From Lutibacter oceani (GTDB lineage Bacteria; Bacteroidota; Bacteroidia; Flavobacteriales; Flavobacteriaceae), in NCBI RefSeq assembly GCF_003384935.1, contig NZ_QTTQ01000010.1, forward strand, positions 558,001 through 622,000: 64,000 nucleotides of DNA. The letters are read 5' to 3'. The translations under genes and the position numbers were made by a program. Position 1 is the first letter of the stretch. Every line of letters begins with the position of its first letter. The notes under the pieces are model-generated. The model ran no database searches and was not told the origin of the DNA. It saw only the letters and a program-made list of their open reading frames with translations. Of the stretch, positions 7,761 through 17,119 are shown piece by piece.

Positions 7761-9599
7761 ATGGAATTATTACATACGGTAGATATTTTAATTATAGCAT
7801 TGTATTTAATTACAATTGTTGTAATTGGTCTTGTACTTAGAAAACGAGCACAAAGAAGTAAAGATGATTATTTATTAGGAGGAAAATCTATTCCCTGGTA
7901 TATGTTAGGTCTTTCAAATGCCTCCGGAATGTTCGATATTTCAGGCACAATATGGCTAGTAACATTAATGTTTGTTTATGGTATAAAAAGTGCTTGGATA
8001 CCTTGGTTATGGCCTGTTTTTAATCAAATATTTTTAATGGTCTACCTTTCTAAATGGCTAAGACGTTCAAACGCAACAACTGGTGCTGAATGGATAGGAA
8101 CTAGGTTTGGGTTTGGAAAAGGTGCTAAAATGTCTCATATTATTGTTGTAGTTTTTGCACTAGTAGTATGCCTTGGATATTTGGCTTATGGATTTATAGG
8201 CTTAGGTAAATTTGTAGAAATATTTGTTCCTTGGGAGGTAGTAAGTAATTATATTCCTTTCAATATTGCACCTGAATATGTACCTCATTTTTATGGTACA
8301 ATGTTTACAATTTTTGCAGTATTTTATTCATTACTTGGCGGAATGTCTGGTATTGTATGGGCAGATGTTGTACAATTTGCAATTATGACTGTTGCAGCAT
8401 TAGTAATTGGTTATTTAGGATTTCAAGCTATTGGAACCGGGGGTTTAAATGTCCCTGAAGGTTGGATGAGTCCTTTTAAAGGTGGTTTAGATATGGATTG
8501 GAATAGCATTATTCCTGAAGTAACTGAAAAAATTGAAAGTGATGGATACGGATTATTTACATACTTAATTTTAATGATGCTGTTTAAAGGAGTACTTGTA
8601 AGTATTGCCGGCCCTGCGCCTACCTATGATATGCAAAAAATATTATCCACAAAATCACCTGCTGAAGCAGCCAAAATGAGCGGTTTTGTATCGGTAATTT
8701 TAATGCCTATCAGGTATTTAATGATTGCAGGTTTTGCCGCTTTAGCATTAGTTTATTATGAAAAATTAGATTTATTAAATTCAACTGGAAATATTGATTT
8801 TGAATTAATATTACCAACCGCAATTAAAGAATTTGTTCCTGTAGGATTATTAGGATTATTATTAGCTGGATTAATTGCCGCATTTATGTCAACATTTGCA
8901 GGAACCTTAAATGCCGCTCAAGCTTATTTAGTAAATGATATTTATTTAAAATATACAAAACCAGAAGCTACAACAAACCAGATTAAAAATATGAATTACT
9001 TAACTGGAATAATTGTAGTTATTGTAAGTATTGTTTTAGGTTTTTATGCTGAAAATGTAAATGCAATTTTAAATATAATTGTTTCTGTATTATATGGAAG
9101 TTATGTAGGAGCAAATATTTTAAAATGGCACTGGTGGAGGTTTAATGGTGAAGGATTTTTCTGGGGAATGGTTGCAGGATTAGCTTCAGCTTACATAGTT
9201 CCAACTTTTATATTTCCAGATGTAAATGAATTGTATTTATTCCCAATTTTATTAATCGTTTCTTTAATAGGAAGCATAATAGGCACATACGCTGCACCTC
9301 CTACTGAAGAAGCTGTTTTAAAAGATTTTTACAAAAACGTAAGACCTTGGGGATTCTGGAAACCTGTTTACGACAAACTAGTTGCGGAAGATTCAAACTT
9401 TAAGAAAAATAAAGATTTTGGTATGGATATGTTTAACGTATTTATAGGAATTATAGCGCAAACTGCGTTGGTAATTTTACCAATGTATATTATTTTTAGA
9501 CAAAGTACACCTATATATGTTTCAATTGCAGTATTAGTAGTATGTATCTTTTTACTGAAAAAATTCTGGTGGAATAAATTAGAAGAAGAATTAGATTAA
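7761..9599 (+). CDS. Sodium:solute symporter (SSS family), likely for manno-oligosaccharides
   Basis: The 612-residue polytopic membrane protein has the SSS/SGLT layout: an N-terminal segment IALYLITIVVIGLVLRKRA, the GKSIPWYMLGLSNASGMFDISG block, and about 14 membrane helices ending in a C-terminal hydrophobic pair. Members use the sodium gradient to import sugars and other solutes across the inner membrane. It starts 9 bases after GH26 and lies 25 bases before GH130, so it probably carries mannobiose or mannosyl-glucose to the cytoplasmic epimerase and phosphorylase. The substrate is inferred only from neighbours. This module has no SusC/SusD pair, so outer-membrane uptake must be encoded elsewhere. 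Confidence 0.85.
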   Translation: MELLHTVDILIIALYLITIVVIGLVLRKRAQRSKDDYLLGGKSIPWYMLGLSNASGMFDISGTIWLVTLMFVYGIKSAWIPWLWPVFNQIFLMVYLSKWLRRSNATTGAEWIGTRFGFGKGAKMSHIIVVVFALVVCLGYLAYGFIGLGKFVEIFVPWEVVSNYIPFNIAPEYVPHFYGTMFTIFAVFYSLLGGMSGIVWADVVQFAIMTVAALVIGYLGFQAIGTGGLNVPEGWMSPFKGGLDMDWNSIIPEVTEKIESDGYGLFTYLILMMLFKGVLVSIAGPAPTYDMQKILSTKSPAEAAKMSGFVSVILMPIRYLMIAGFAALALVYYEKLDLLNSTGNIDFELILPTAIKEFVPVGLLGLLLAGLIAAFMSTFAGTLNAAQAYLVNDIYLKYTKPEATTNQIKNMNYLTGIIVVIVSIVLGFYAENVNAILNIIVSVLYGSYVGANILKWHWWRFNGEGFFWGMVAGLASAYIVPTFIFPDVNELYLFPILLIVSLIGSIIGTYAAPPTEEAVLKDFYKNVRPWGFWKPVYDKLVAEDSNFKKNKDFGMDMFNVFIGIIAQTALVILPMYIIFRQSTPIYVSIAVLVVCIFLLKKFWWNKLEEELD

Positions 9600-9624
9600 T
9601 CAACAATTTATTATTGAATTAAGC

Positions 9625-10794
9625 ATGAGTTTAAAAACCTTAAATAAAGAAAAAAAGCGTCACGCTAAATTACTTAGCAAAAAAAATAAACCTGTTTCTA
9701 AAACAAATGGAATTTATAAAAGGTACAAAAACCCTGTATTAACAGCAGATCATACACCTATTCATTGGAGGTATGATTTAAATCCAGAAACTAATCCCTA
9801 CGGATTAGAAAGAATAGGAATTAATGCTGCTTTTAATTCAGGTGCAATAAAATTAAATGGAAAATTTATTTTATGTGTAAGAGTTGAAGGAAATGATAGA
9901 AAATCATTTTTTGCAATTGCGGAAAGTCCTAATGGTATTGATAACTTTAAATTCTGGGACAAACCATGTGTAATTCCTCAAATTGAAGGAAATCCAGATA
10001 CAAACGTATACGATATGCGTTTAACACTGCATGAAGATGGTTGGATTTATGGTATATTTTGTACCGAAAGAAAAGATCCAAAAGCTCCTGTTGGAGATAC
10101 CAGCTCCGCTATAGCAAATGCAGGAATTGTTCGCACAAAAGATTTATTAACTTGGGAAAGATTACCTGATTTAATATCCAATACCGGGCAACAACGTAAT
10201 GTTGTTTTACATCCCGAATTTGTAAATGGACACTACGGACTTTATACTAGACCACAAGATGGGTTTATTGATATTGGAAAAGGTGGCGGAATTGGATTCG
10301 GTTATGTAAAAGATATGACCAACCCAATTGTAACAGAAGAAAAAATATTTACAAATAAAGTATATCACACTGTTTATGAATTGAAAAATGGCCAGGGACC
10401 AGCACCAATAAAAACATCAAAAGGGTGGTTACATTTAGCACATGGAGTTAGAAATACAGCAGCAGGTTTAAGATATACTTTATACATGTTCATGACTTCA
10501 TTAGATGATGTTACAAAAGTAATTCATCATCCTGCAGGATATTTTATGGCTCCAAACTATAAAGAAACATTAGGTGATGTTTCAAATGTTTTATTTACTA
10601 ATGGGTGGATTGAAAATGAAGATGGCTCCATATATATTTATTATGCTTCTTCTGATACTAGAATGCATGTAGCTACTACTTCCGTTGAAATTTTAGTAGA
10701 TTATGTAACTAATAGTCCTGAAGATAAGCTTACTTCGGCAGGTTCTGTTGAAACAATTTTAGAATTAATTGAAAAAAATAAAGGATTGTATTAA
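9625..10794 (+). CDS. GH130 4-O-beta-D-mannosyl-D-glucose phosphorylase
   Basis: The 389-residue cytoplasmic protein (no signal peptide) is a GH130 five-bladed beta-propeller. The segments RYKNPVLT, HWRYDLNPETNPYG, RIGINAAFNSGAIKL and RVEGNDRKSFFAIAESPNG match the mannosylglucose phosphorylase subgroup (GH130_1). Asp130 in NVYDMRLT corresponds to the catalytic proton donor in characterised Bacteroides enzymes. The reaction is phosphorolysis of mannosyl-beta-1,4-glucose to mannose-1-phosphate and glucose. Its gene overlaps the downstream epimerase by one base (TAATG), indicating tight coupling; the epimerase supplies its substrate. Confidence 0.92.
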   Translation: MSLKTLNKEKKRHAKLLSKKNKPVSKTNGIYKRYKNPVLTADHTPIHWRYDLNPETNPYGLERIGINAAFNSGAIKLNGKFILCVRVEGNDRKSFFAIAESPNGIDNFKFWDKPCVIPQIEGNPDTNVYDMRLTLHEDGWIYGIFCTERKDPKAPVGDTSSAIANAGIVRTKDLLTWERLPDLISNTGQQRNVVLHPEFVNGHYGLYTRPQDGFIDIGKGGGIGFGYVKDMTNPIVTEEKIFTNKVYHTVYELKNGQGPAPIKTSKGWLHLAHGVRNTAAGLRYTLYMFMTSLDDVTKVIHHPAGYFMAPNYKETLGDVSNVLFTNGWIENEDGSIYIYYASSDTRMHVATTSVEILVDYVTNSPEDKLTSAGSVETILELIEKNKGLY

Positions 10795-11975
10795 TGCATA
10801 AATTAGCAAAAGAAGTTTCGGTTTCATTAGCCAATGAACTTCAAAATATACTTAATTATTGGAGTGAAAATACTGTTGATGAAATAAATGGTGGTTTTGT
10901 AGGCGAAAGAGATCATTATAACAATTTAGTTCCAAATGCTTCAAAAGGAATTATTTTAAATTCTCGGATATTATGGTCATTTTCAGCTGCATCAAATCAC
11001 TTAAAAACTGATAAATACAATGCATTGTGCGAACGCTCATATAATTATTTAAAAACAAACTTTAATGATGAAAAGTTTGGAGGAGTTTATTGGGAATTAG
11101 ATGTGAAAGGAAATCCTATAAACACAAGAAAACAGGTTTATGCACAAGCTTTTATGATTTATGCTTTATCTGAATATTATATTTTATCAAATAATAAGGA
11201 AGCTCTTAATTGGGCAGTTGAACTTTACGAATTAGTAGAAAAGTATGCTAAAGACAATATATTTAGAGGGTATATTGAAGCATTTAATGAAGATTGGTCA
11301 CCAATTGCTGATATGAGATTAAGCGATAAAGATGCAAATGAGGCCAAAACTATGAATACGCATTTACACGTTTTAGAGGCCTATACAAATCTTTATAAAG
11401 TATATAAAAATGAAGGTTTAAAAAATAACTTAACAGAACTTATCAACTTGTTTTTGACTAAATTTTTAAACTCAAACAATAATTTAAACCTATTTTTTGA
11501 TGAACAATGGAATTTGAAAAGTAGTGTTGTTTCGTTTGGACATGATATTGAAACTGCCTGGCTTTTAATTGAAGCTGCCAAAGTTTTAGAAAACAAAACA
11601 TTAATTACTGAAACAGAAAGAGTTGCAGTGTTAATTGCGGATGTTTTTATACAAACTGGAATTGATACAGATGGTGGTGTTATGAATGATTATGAACCAA
11701 AAACTGGTAAGTTAGATGGTGACAAACATTGGTGGCCTCAAGCAGAAGCACTTGTTGGGCTTCGCTATGCATATAATATTACAAAAGATGAAAAATACCT
11801 TTCAATATCAACCAAGATTTTAAATTTTATTCAAACTAAAATAATTGATAAAACAAATGGTGAATGGTTTTGGAGAGTTGATAAAAAAGGAAAATTATAT
11901 ACCTCAGATTACAAAATAGGAATGTGGAAAGCACCCTATCACACTTCTAGAGCTTGTATTGTATTAAACAAATAA
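10794..11975 (+). CDS. Cellobiose/mannobiose 2-epimerase (AGE family)
   Basis: The 393-residue cytoplasmic protein is an (alpha/alpha)6 barrel of the N-acylglucosamine/cellobiose 2-epimerase family. Conserved histidine motifs are visible: NTHLHVLEAYTNLY, FGHDIETAWLL and HWWPQAEALVGL, with the WFWRVDKKG segment near the C-terminus. It converts mannosyl-beta-1,4-mannose to mannosyl-beta-1,4-glucose, which the GH130 enzyme encoded directly upstream then splits. The ATG overlaps the GH130 stop by one base. The length of about 390-410 is normal. Mannobiose rather than cellobiose is inferred as the real substrate from the operon. Confidence 0.9.
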   Translation: MHKLAKEVSVSLANELQNILNYWSENTVDEINGGFVGERDHYNNLVPNASKGIILNSRILWSFSAASNHLKTDKYNALCERSYNYLKTNFNDEKFGGVYWELDVKGNPINTRKQVYAQAFMIYALSEYYILSNNKEALNWAVELYELVEKYAKDNIFRGYIEAFNEDWSPIADMRLSDKDANEAKTMNTHLHVLEAYTNLYKVYKNEGLKNNLTELINLFLTKFLNSNNNLNLFFDEQWNLKSSVVSFGHDIETAWLLIEAAKVLENKTLITETERVAVLIADVFIQTGIDTDGGVMNDYEPKTGKLDGDKHWWPQAEALVGLRYAYNITKDEKYLSISTKILNFIQTKIIDKTNGEWFWRVDKKGKLYTSDYKIGMWKAPYHTSRACIVLNK

Positions 11976-11996
11976 TAATCTTTTTTATAACTATAA

Positions 11997-12068
11997 TTAC
12001 AATTCACTAACAAAGTAGAAGCTGTTTTAGAAAATGACTTACCAGAAATGTATAATTTACCAAATTAA
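11997..12068 (+). pseudogene. Possible 3' relic of a lost gene
   Basis: The gap between the epimerase and GH5 genes holds a short open frame ending in TAA at 12066-12068 that reads KVEAVLENDLPEMYNLPN. It has protein-like composition and no start codon of its own upstream before a stop. Intergenic DNA here is otherwise AT-rich and non-protein-like. It may be the tail of a deleted gene. I do not recognise the parent protein. Confidence 0.25.
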
Positions 12069-12078
12069 TATTTAATTT

Positions 12079-13422
12079 ATGAAAACTTATAAATCACTTT
12101 TTTTTGTATCAATACTATTTTTACTTTTTTCGTGCAAAAATAAAATTCAAGATGCTGAACAAAAAACAGCTATTGAATCAAAAGATACTATTGCCTTAAT
12201 TTCAGTTAAAAATTTTAAGTTTTATAAAGGTGAAAATCCTTATTATTTTGTTGGTACTAATTATTGGTACGGACCATTAATTGCGGCTAAAAATATTGGA
12301 GACAGAGAACGACTTATTAAAGAATTAGATTTAATGAAAGAAGTTGGTATTGACAACTTGAGAATTTTAGTAGGTGCTGAAGGTGATGGTGGAGATTCAA
12401 GAGTGCATCCAGCTTTACAATACGAACAAGGCGTTTATAACGAGGATTTATTGGATGGTTTAGATTTTTTAATGGCGGAAATGCGCAAAAGAAATATGTA
12501 TGCTGTTTTATATTTAAACAATAACTGGATTTGGTCTGGGGGGATGTCTCAATACCTTGAATGGAATGGTTATGGAAAAGTTCCTAATCCTTTTTTAGAA
12601 GAGTATACTTGGGATGAATATATGAATTACACAAAACAATTTCATTCTTGCGAACCTTGTAAAGAAGCGTTTTACAAACACTTAAAATTTATTATTGGTA
12701 GAACAAATGCTTATACTGGAAAAAAATATTCTGAAGATAATGTAATTATGTCATGGCAAGTTGCAAATGAACCAAGAGTATTAATGACTCCTGACCACGA
12801 AAAGACATTTGCAAATTGGCTAAATGAAACCGTAACTACTATAGAATCTTTAGACGCTACACATTTAATTTCAACAGGTGCAGAAGGAAAAGCCAGTTAT
12901 TTACAGGATATTGATATGTACGAAAGACTACATAAAAATAAAAATGTTGATTACTTAACTATGCATATGTGGCCAAAAAATTGGGGTTGGTATGATATAA
13001 ATAATGAAAAAGAAACTACCCAATTATCAATTGAAAATGCAAATAAATATATGAATGAACACATTATAGTGGCCAAAAAACTTCAAAAGCCAATTGTAAT
13101 GTCTGAATTTGGTTTTCCAAGAGAAAAAGAAAGTTTATCACTTGATGCACCTATTGAAAACAGAAATACTTTTTACAAAGCAATTTTTGAAAGAATTGTA
13201 GAAAGTAAAAAAGAGCAAGGTGTTTTGGCTGGTTTAAACTTTTGGGGGTTTGCTGGTTATGCTAAAACTAATGACGAAAGTGGGAAATGGCTACATGGCG
13301 ATGATTTTAGTGCAGATCCACCACAAGAACCTCAGGGATTAAACTCAGTATTTGCATCAGATACTTCAACATTAGAATTGATTACAATAGCAAATAAAAA
13401 ACTTACTGATAAAGAAAAATAA
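12079..13422 (+). CDS. GH5 endo-beta-1,4-mannanase (GH5_7-like), lipoprotein
   Basis: The 447-residue protein has a lipoprotein signal (LLFSC, Cys19) and one GH5 catalytic domain from about residue 45 to 440. Acid/base Glu231 lies in WQVANEPRV and nucleophile Glu343 in IVMSEFGFPRE. The N-terminal FVGTNYWYGPLIA block and the overall spacing are those of GH5 subfamily 7 mannanases. It would cut mannan or glucomannan chains internally at the cell surface or periplasm, complementing the GH26 enzyme 5 kb upstream. It is separated from the epimerase gene by about 100 bases, which may carry a gene relic. A nested palindrome follows and probably ends the operon. Confidence 0.9.
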   Translation: MKTYKSLFFVSILFLLFSCKNKIQDAEQKTAIESKDTIALISVKNFKFYKGENPYYFVGTNYWYGPLIAAKNIGDRERLIKELDLMKEVGIDNLRILVGAEGDGGDSRVHPALQYEQGVYNEDLLDGLDFLMAEMRKRNMYAVLYLNNNWIWSGGMSQYLEWNGYGKVPNPFLEEYTWDEYMNYTKQFHSCEPCKEAFYKHLKFIIGRTNAYTGKKYSEDNVIMSWQVANEPRVLMTPDHEKTFANWLNETVTTIESLDATHLISTGAEGKASYLQDIDMYERLHKNKNVDYLTMHMWPKNWGWYDINNEKETTQLSIENANKYMNEHIIVAKKLQKPIVMSEFGFPREKESLSLDAPIENRNTFYKAIFERIVESKKEQGVLAGLNFWGFAGYAKTNDESGKWLHGDDFSADPPQEPQGLNSVFASDTSTLELITIANKKLTDKEK

Positions 13423-13462
13423 TCTGTTTAAACTAAGGTTACCATTTCAATTTAATTAAAAA

Positions 13463-13540
13463 AAGGCTGTCTGAAAAGTGAATTTTTCGTCAACCTGAAC
13501 TTGTTTCAGGTTGACGATTTTAAATATTTTTTACAGCCTT
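13463..13540. repeat. Nested REP-like palindrome acting as terminator
   Basis: An inner perfect stem, CGTCAACCTGAA (13488-13499) with TTCAGGTTGACG (13505-13516), sits inside an outer stem AAGGCTGT (13463-13470) with ACAGCCTT (13533-13540). The inner core resembles the dispersed palindromes with a CTGAACTTGTTTCAG centre that I recall from Bacteroidota genomes. It lies between two convergent genes, so it can also serve as a transcription terminator. Confidence 0.6.
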
Positions 13541-13570
13541 ATTTATTCAAACTAATTTTATACTCACCAA

Positions 13571-14950
13571 TTATTCAGAAGTAAAACTTGAAGCTGGCAA
13601 ATTAGCTTTATTAAAAAGGTTAGAAATACTTGTATTTCCCCAAGCAAATCTTACGTATTTTGGTGATTTAACTTCTTTTGATGAGAGCGTAATTATATTA
13701 TTTTTTAATTTCACTTTTGCTAAATGAAAAATTTTATTTTCACCTGCAATTTCAAATAAAGCTATTTTTTTATCAGAAAAATATAATCCTTCATCATTAT
13801 CAAAATGAACAGTAATTGATTTATTATTTATTGTAATTCCATTAAATAAAGGTCCGTTTACAATATCAAAATAGGTTTTATAATGCTTTACCAACGCTAA
13901 ATTAGCCAATCTTTCACCAACTGGTTTTTTATCTTTAGGGTGAATATCGTCCGTTGGTGAAACATCACTAATTACAACCATTCCTGCTTTAGAAACATTT
14001 TCTAATACTTTACGCTGCGCATCTCTTATTTCAACACCTCCAAAATGATCTTTGCCATAATTATAAGGCGCAATTTGAACATAGTAAAAAGGAAAATCTT
14101 TTTCCCATTTTTTTCTCCATGAATTTATTAATGCCTCAAGAGTTTTATCGTAATTAACTGCTCCAACATTAGCTTCACCCTGATACCAAAGGGCTCCAGC
14201 AATATTATAGCCAACAAACGGATGAATCATTGAGTTATAGGCTCTTGCTGGTTCAGTTGGTCCCCACTCTACTGGTTGTAACTTATTTGCAGCATTATTT
14301 AAAATTTCATTTTCCTTTATTACATTTTCTGGCATCCAAATTTCAGCAGGTGTTCCGCCCCAAGCAGCAACCATTAATCCAATTGGTACATCTTTTAAAT
14401 CCTCTTGTAATCTTCTTCCAAAAAAATAAGCAACTGCACTTGAATTCTTCATAACTTCTGACGTGCAAACTTGCCAATTTCCTTTTAGATCATTTTGCGG
14501 TGAAGTTGCTGAAGTTTTTGAAATATTAAAAAAACGAATGTTTGAATAATTGGCATTTTTTATTTCCTCAACTCCATTTTTTATCCCCCATGCAGCAGAC
14601 ATTTCCATATTAGATTGCCCTGAACATAACCAAACTTCCCCAATTAAAACATCGTTTAAAACAATTTCATTATAACCTGTAATTTTTATATTAAAAGGGC
14701 CTCCCGCTTTTGGAGTTGAAATTTTAATTTCCCAATATGCTTGATTATTTGCTTTAACTTTATAATTTTTGTCACTCCAAGATGGAACAATTACAACTTC
14801 TTCATTTGGATTTGCCCATCCCCAAAATTTCACATCATCATTTTGCTGTAAAACCATATGATCTGAAAACACTGAAGGCAAAGTAATATTTGCAAATGAA
14901 ATGTTTGTAATCAAAACTATTAAATAGGTTATTTTTTTAAACATTTTCAT
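13571..14950 (-). CDS. Sialate-O-acetylesterase-type carbohydrate acetylesterase, secreted
   Basis: The 459-residue protein has a signal peptide (1-20) and an SGNH/sialate-O-acetylesterase-like fold. The N-terminal beta domain contains SVFSDHMVLQQ and the catalytic serine is Ser113 in GQSNMEM. Further blocks are GGTPAEIWMPE, LWYQGEANVG and DIHPKDKKPVGERLA, which carries the catalytic His. Relatives in glycan loci remove acetyl groups from plant polysaccharides rather than sialic acid. Here acetylated mannan is the likely target, since it is encoded next to the mannanases. It starts 3 bases after the CE2-like esterase gene, so the two are co-transcribed. Confidence 0.82.
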   Translation of the reverse strand: MKMFKKITYLIVLITNISFANITLPSVFSDHMVLQQNDDVKFWGWANPNEEVVIVPSWSDKNYKVKANNQAYWEIKISTPKAGGPFNIKITGYNEIVLNDVLIGEVWLCSGQSNMEMSAAWGIKNGVEEIKNANYSNIRFFNISKTSATSPQNDLKGNWQVCTSEVMKNSSAVAYFFGRRLQEDLKDVPIGLMVAAWGGTPAEIWMPENVIKENEILNNAANKLQPVEWGPTEPARAYNSMIHPFVGYNIAGALWYQGEANVGAVNYDKTLEALINSWRKKWEKDFPFYYVQIAPYNYGKDHFGGVEIRDAQRKVLENVSKAGMVVISDVSPTDDIHPKDKKPVGERLANLALVKHYKTYFDIVNGPLFNGITINNKSITVHFDNDEGLYFSDKKIALFEIAGENKIFHLAKVKLKNNIITLSSKEVKSPKYVRFAWGNTSISNLFNKANLPASSFTSE

Positions 14951-14953
14951 AAA

Positions 14954-16051
14954 TTATTCATTTAAAAGATTTTTATAATAAGGTATTAATTTTTGACTTA
15001 TTGCTCCATGTTCTTCAACATTTGGATGCGTTGTGCAACCCTTATTATAAACAGCGTCCAATTCATATAATTCTATTGATTTATTTTTTTCTGCATAAAA
15101 AGATTGTACTTCTTTTAAGCAATCCATTAGAAGATTATTTGTTTCGCCACCAATCATTGGGCTATTCATTAAAACTATTTTTGTTTCTGGATAATGGTTA
15201 TAAACCATTTTTACAAAACTTATATAGTTTTCTACAAACTTTTCTTTATTAAAAGGTAAACGCGGTTTTACTCCATCTCCATTTGATAAATCATTTGTAC
15301 CTAAACAAATACTTACAATAGCTGGTTTTATTAAAAAGTTATATTTTTTTGAACTATCTAAATTCAAATATAAATTTTCATAAACTTGAGGCATTATAGG
15401 TTCTTCAATATTTTCATCATTCCAATTTCTATAAATTCCAATTCCTGAAACTGAACTCAACATAAAGTTTACATTTAAGGCTCTTGCAACTCTTGGTCCA
15501 AATGCTAAGTATGCATTATGCTGATCTAAATATTCACCTGTACCACAAGGCACATCACTTGGGTCAGCAGCTGCACCACAGGTAACAGAATCTCCAATAA
15601 ACTCAATAAAAAATTCTTTATCATTTATAATTGGACTTATTTCTTCTGCATTAACACCGTAAAAAATTAAATTTCCACTTGCTGCTTCTGTCGCCTTAAA
15701 TATCCCTATTTTATTTTGTTCTTTTTTAGGTAAAACCAATGGAATTTTGGTAATTGAATTTGCACTTATCTTATAACGCTTTTGATATTTGTCATTTATA
15801 GTAATTACAGTATAATTATGAGTATTATTACCAGATTGTACAAACAAATTTATTGAATCGCCTTTCACAAAAAATTCGACTGAAGCTGCCGAACTTATTA
15901 AAACTGCACTACTATCTTTAAGACTTTCTGTTCTTCCTTGATAACTAAATGCATTATTACTTGCATTGTAAAATGTAATATTAGATGTTGTTTTTTCTTT
16001 ACAACCAATACACAGTATTATAACTATTAAAAATATAAATTTTGTATTCAT
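14954..16051 (-). CDS. CE2-like acetylesterase (SGNH), lipoprotein
   Basis: The 365-residue lipoprotein (CIGC, Cys17) has an N-terminal jelly-roll domain (about 25-140) followed by an SGNH hydrolase domain with catalytic Ser155 in FIGDSVTCG. The oxyanion blocks are GIGIYRNW and CLGTNDLSNG, and the histidine is in HPNVEEHG. This two-domain order is that of carbohydrate esterase family 2, whose members deacetylate glucomannan, mannan and xylan, often at O-6. It is paired with a second, unrelated acetylesterase and stands beside mannan genes, pointing to acetylated (galacto)glucomannan. A candidate promoter lies in the 3' end of the upstream regulator gene. Confidence 0.85.
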   Translation of the reverse strand: MNTKFIFLIVIILCIGCKEKTTSNITFYNASNNAFSYQGRTESLKDSSAVLISSAASVEFFVKGDSINLFVQSGNNTHNYTVITINDKYQKRYKISANSITKIPLVLPKKEQNKIGIFKATEAASGNLIFYGVNAEEISPIINDKEFFIEFIGDSVTCGAAADPSDVPCGTGEYLDQHNAYLAFGPRVARALNVNFMLSSVSGIGIYRNWNDENIEEPIMPQVYENLYLNLDSSKKYNFLIKPAIVSICLGTNDLSNGDGVKPRLPFNKEKFVENYISFVKMVYNHYPETKIVLMNSPMIGGETNNLLMDCLKEVQSFYAEKNKSIELYELDAVYNKGCTTHPNVEEHGAISQKLIPYYKNLLNE

Positions 16052-16211
16052 TTTTATTTTATTTGAATTTATAAAATTAAAATATACAAGTTAAGTATCA
16101 TTAGCTTAATTAATCATTCAATGATATTATTTAACCAATTTAATATTTAAAATAAGAGATTTTTAGTAAGCCCTAACTGTGTAATTACAAAAAAAATGTA
16201 AAAATATAAGT

Positions 16212-16246
16212 CAAATTTACCCCCCCTTTTAGTTAATATTTTCAAA
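16212..16246 (-). promoter_or_regulatory. Candidate promoter for the acetylesterase pair
   Basis: On the minus strand, TTTG (16246-16243) and TAAATTTG (16219-16212) are separated by 23 bases, at the long end of the Bacteroidota consensus spacing. It overlaps the last codons of the AraC-family gene and would give a leader of about 150 bases. Confidence 0.3.
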
Positions 16247-17092
16247 CCTCATTCTATATTCGTTTGGGGTACAATTTTTAATCTTTTTAAAAATTCTATT
16301 AAAATTAGCTATGTTATTAAAACCACTTTTAAAGCCAATTTCACCAATATTTAAATCGGTTTCAATTAACAATTTTGTAGCATTACTCAAGCGAGTATGG
16401 TTAACATAATCAATAAACGTTTTTCCTGTTCGTTTTTTTATAAATCTATTGAATGATACAGGTGTCATATTTACAATTTCTGAAATTTCAGGCAATGTTA
16501 TTTTTCTATTATAATTTTCCTGAACAAATTCATAAACAATTTTAATTCTTCTACTTTGCTCGTATTCATTTTTATTTGATAGTGTAGTTGAAAGCAAACG
16601 TTGTTCTTTTGAATTTGCCAATTCCTGAAGAATTTCTAACAGTTTAATAAATTCTTCAATAGTTTCTATTTTTGAAAATTCTTTGATTCTTGGCATTATT
16701 TCCAAAGAAGTTTTTTTAGAAAAAAGTATTCCATGTTTAGAACGTTCTAACATATCTCTAATGGATTTAAACATTCTAAGAGAAAGTAATTTGTAATCAA
16801 AAATGTTATTATTGAATTGAATTGTCATTTCATAAATACTATCACTTTTACAATTATGGGTTTCCCATCCGTGAACTACATAAGGCCCAACTAAAACAAG
16901 TTCTATTTCATCTAATTCTTCAATACTATTGCCTACTACTCTTCTAACACCTTTACCATTTTGTATAAAGTTAAGTTCATATTCTGGGTGAAAATGAATT
17001 GGAAAATCGAATTTTTTCTTTAATCTGTTTATAACTAAAAAACCATTTTCAGGTTCTAGTTGAGTAATTTCTCGATTTATTATTCTGCTCAT
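16229..17092 (-). CDS. AraC-family transcriptional regulator, copy 1
   Basis: The 287-residue protein has an N-terminal cupin-type sensing domain, seen as FPIHFHPEYELNFIQNGKGV with G-P-x3-H-G-W following, and a C-terminal pair of helix-turn-helix motifs (about 185-285; LPEISEIVNMTPVSFNRFIK and GFKSGFNNIANFNRIFKKI). Regulators of this type bind a sugar or oligosaccharide and activate carbohydrate genes. It is closely similar along its whole length to the next gene upstream, so the pair arose by duplication. It sits between the mannan and xyloglucan modules and could control either or both. Ligand and targets are not determined by the sequence. Confidence 0.88.
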   Translation of the reverse strand: MSRIINREITQLEPENGFLVINRLKKKFDFPIHFHPEYELNFIQNGKGVRRVVGNSIEELDEIELVLVGPYVVHGWETHNCKSDSIYEMTIQFNNNIFDYKLLSLRMFKSIRDMLERSKHGILFSKKTSLEIMPRIKEFSKIETIEEFIKLLEILQELANSKEQRLLSTTLSNKNEYEQSRRIKIVYEFVQENYNRKITLPEISEIVNMTPVSFNRFIKKRTGKTFIDYVNHTRLSNATKLLIETDLNIGEIGFKSGFNNIANFNRIFKKIKNCTPNEYRMRFENIN

Positions 17093-17119
17093 ATAAATAA
17101 TTAAAAGGTTATAGTAGGC

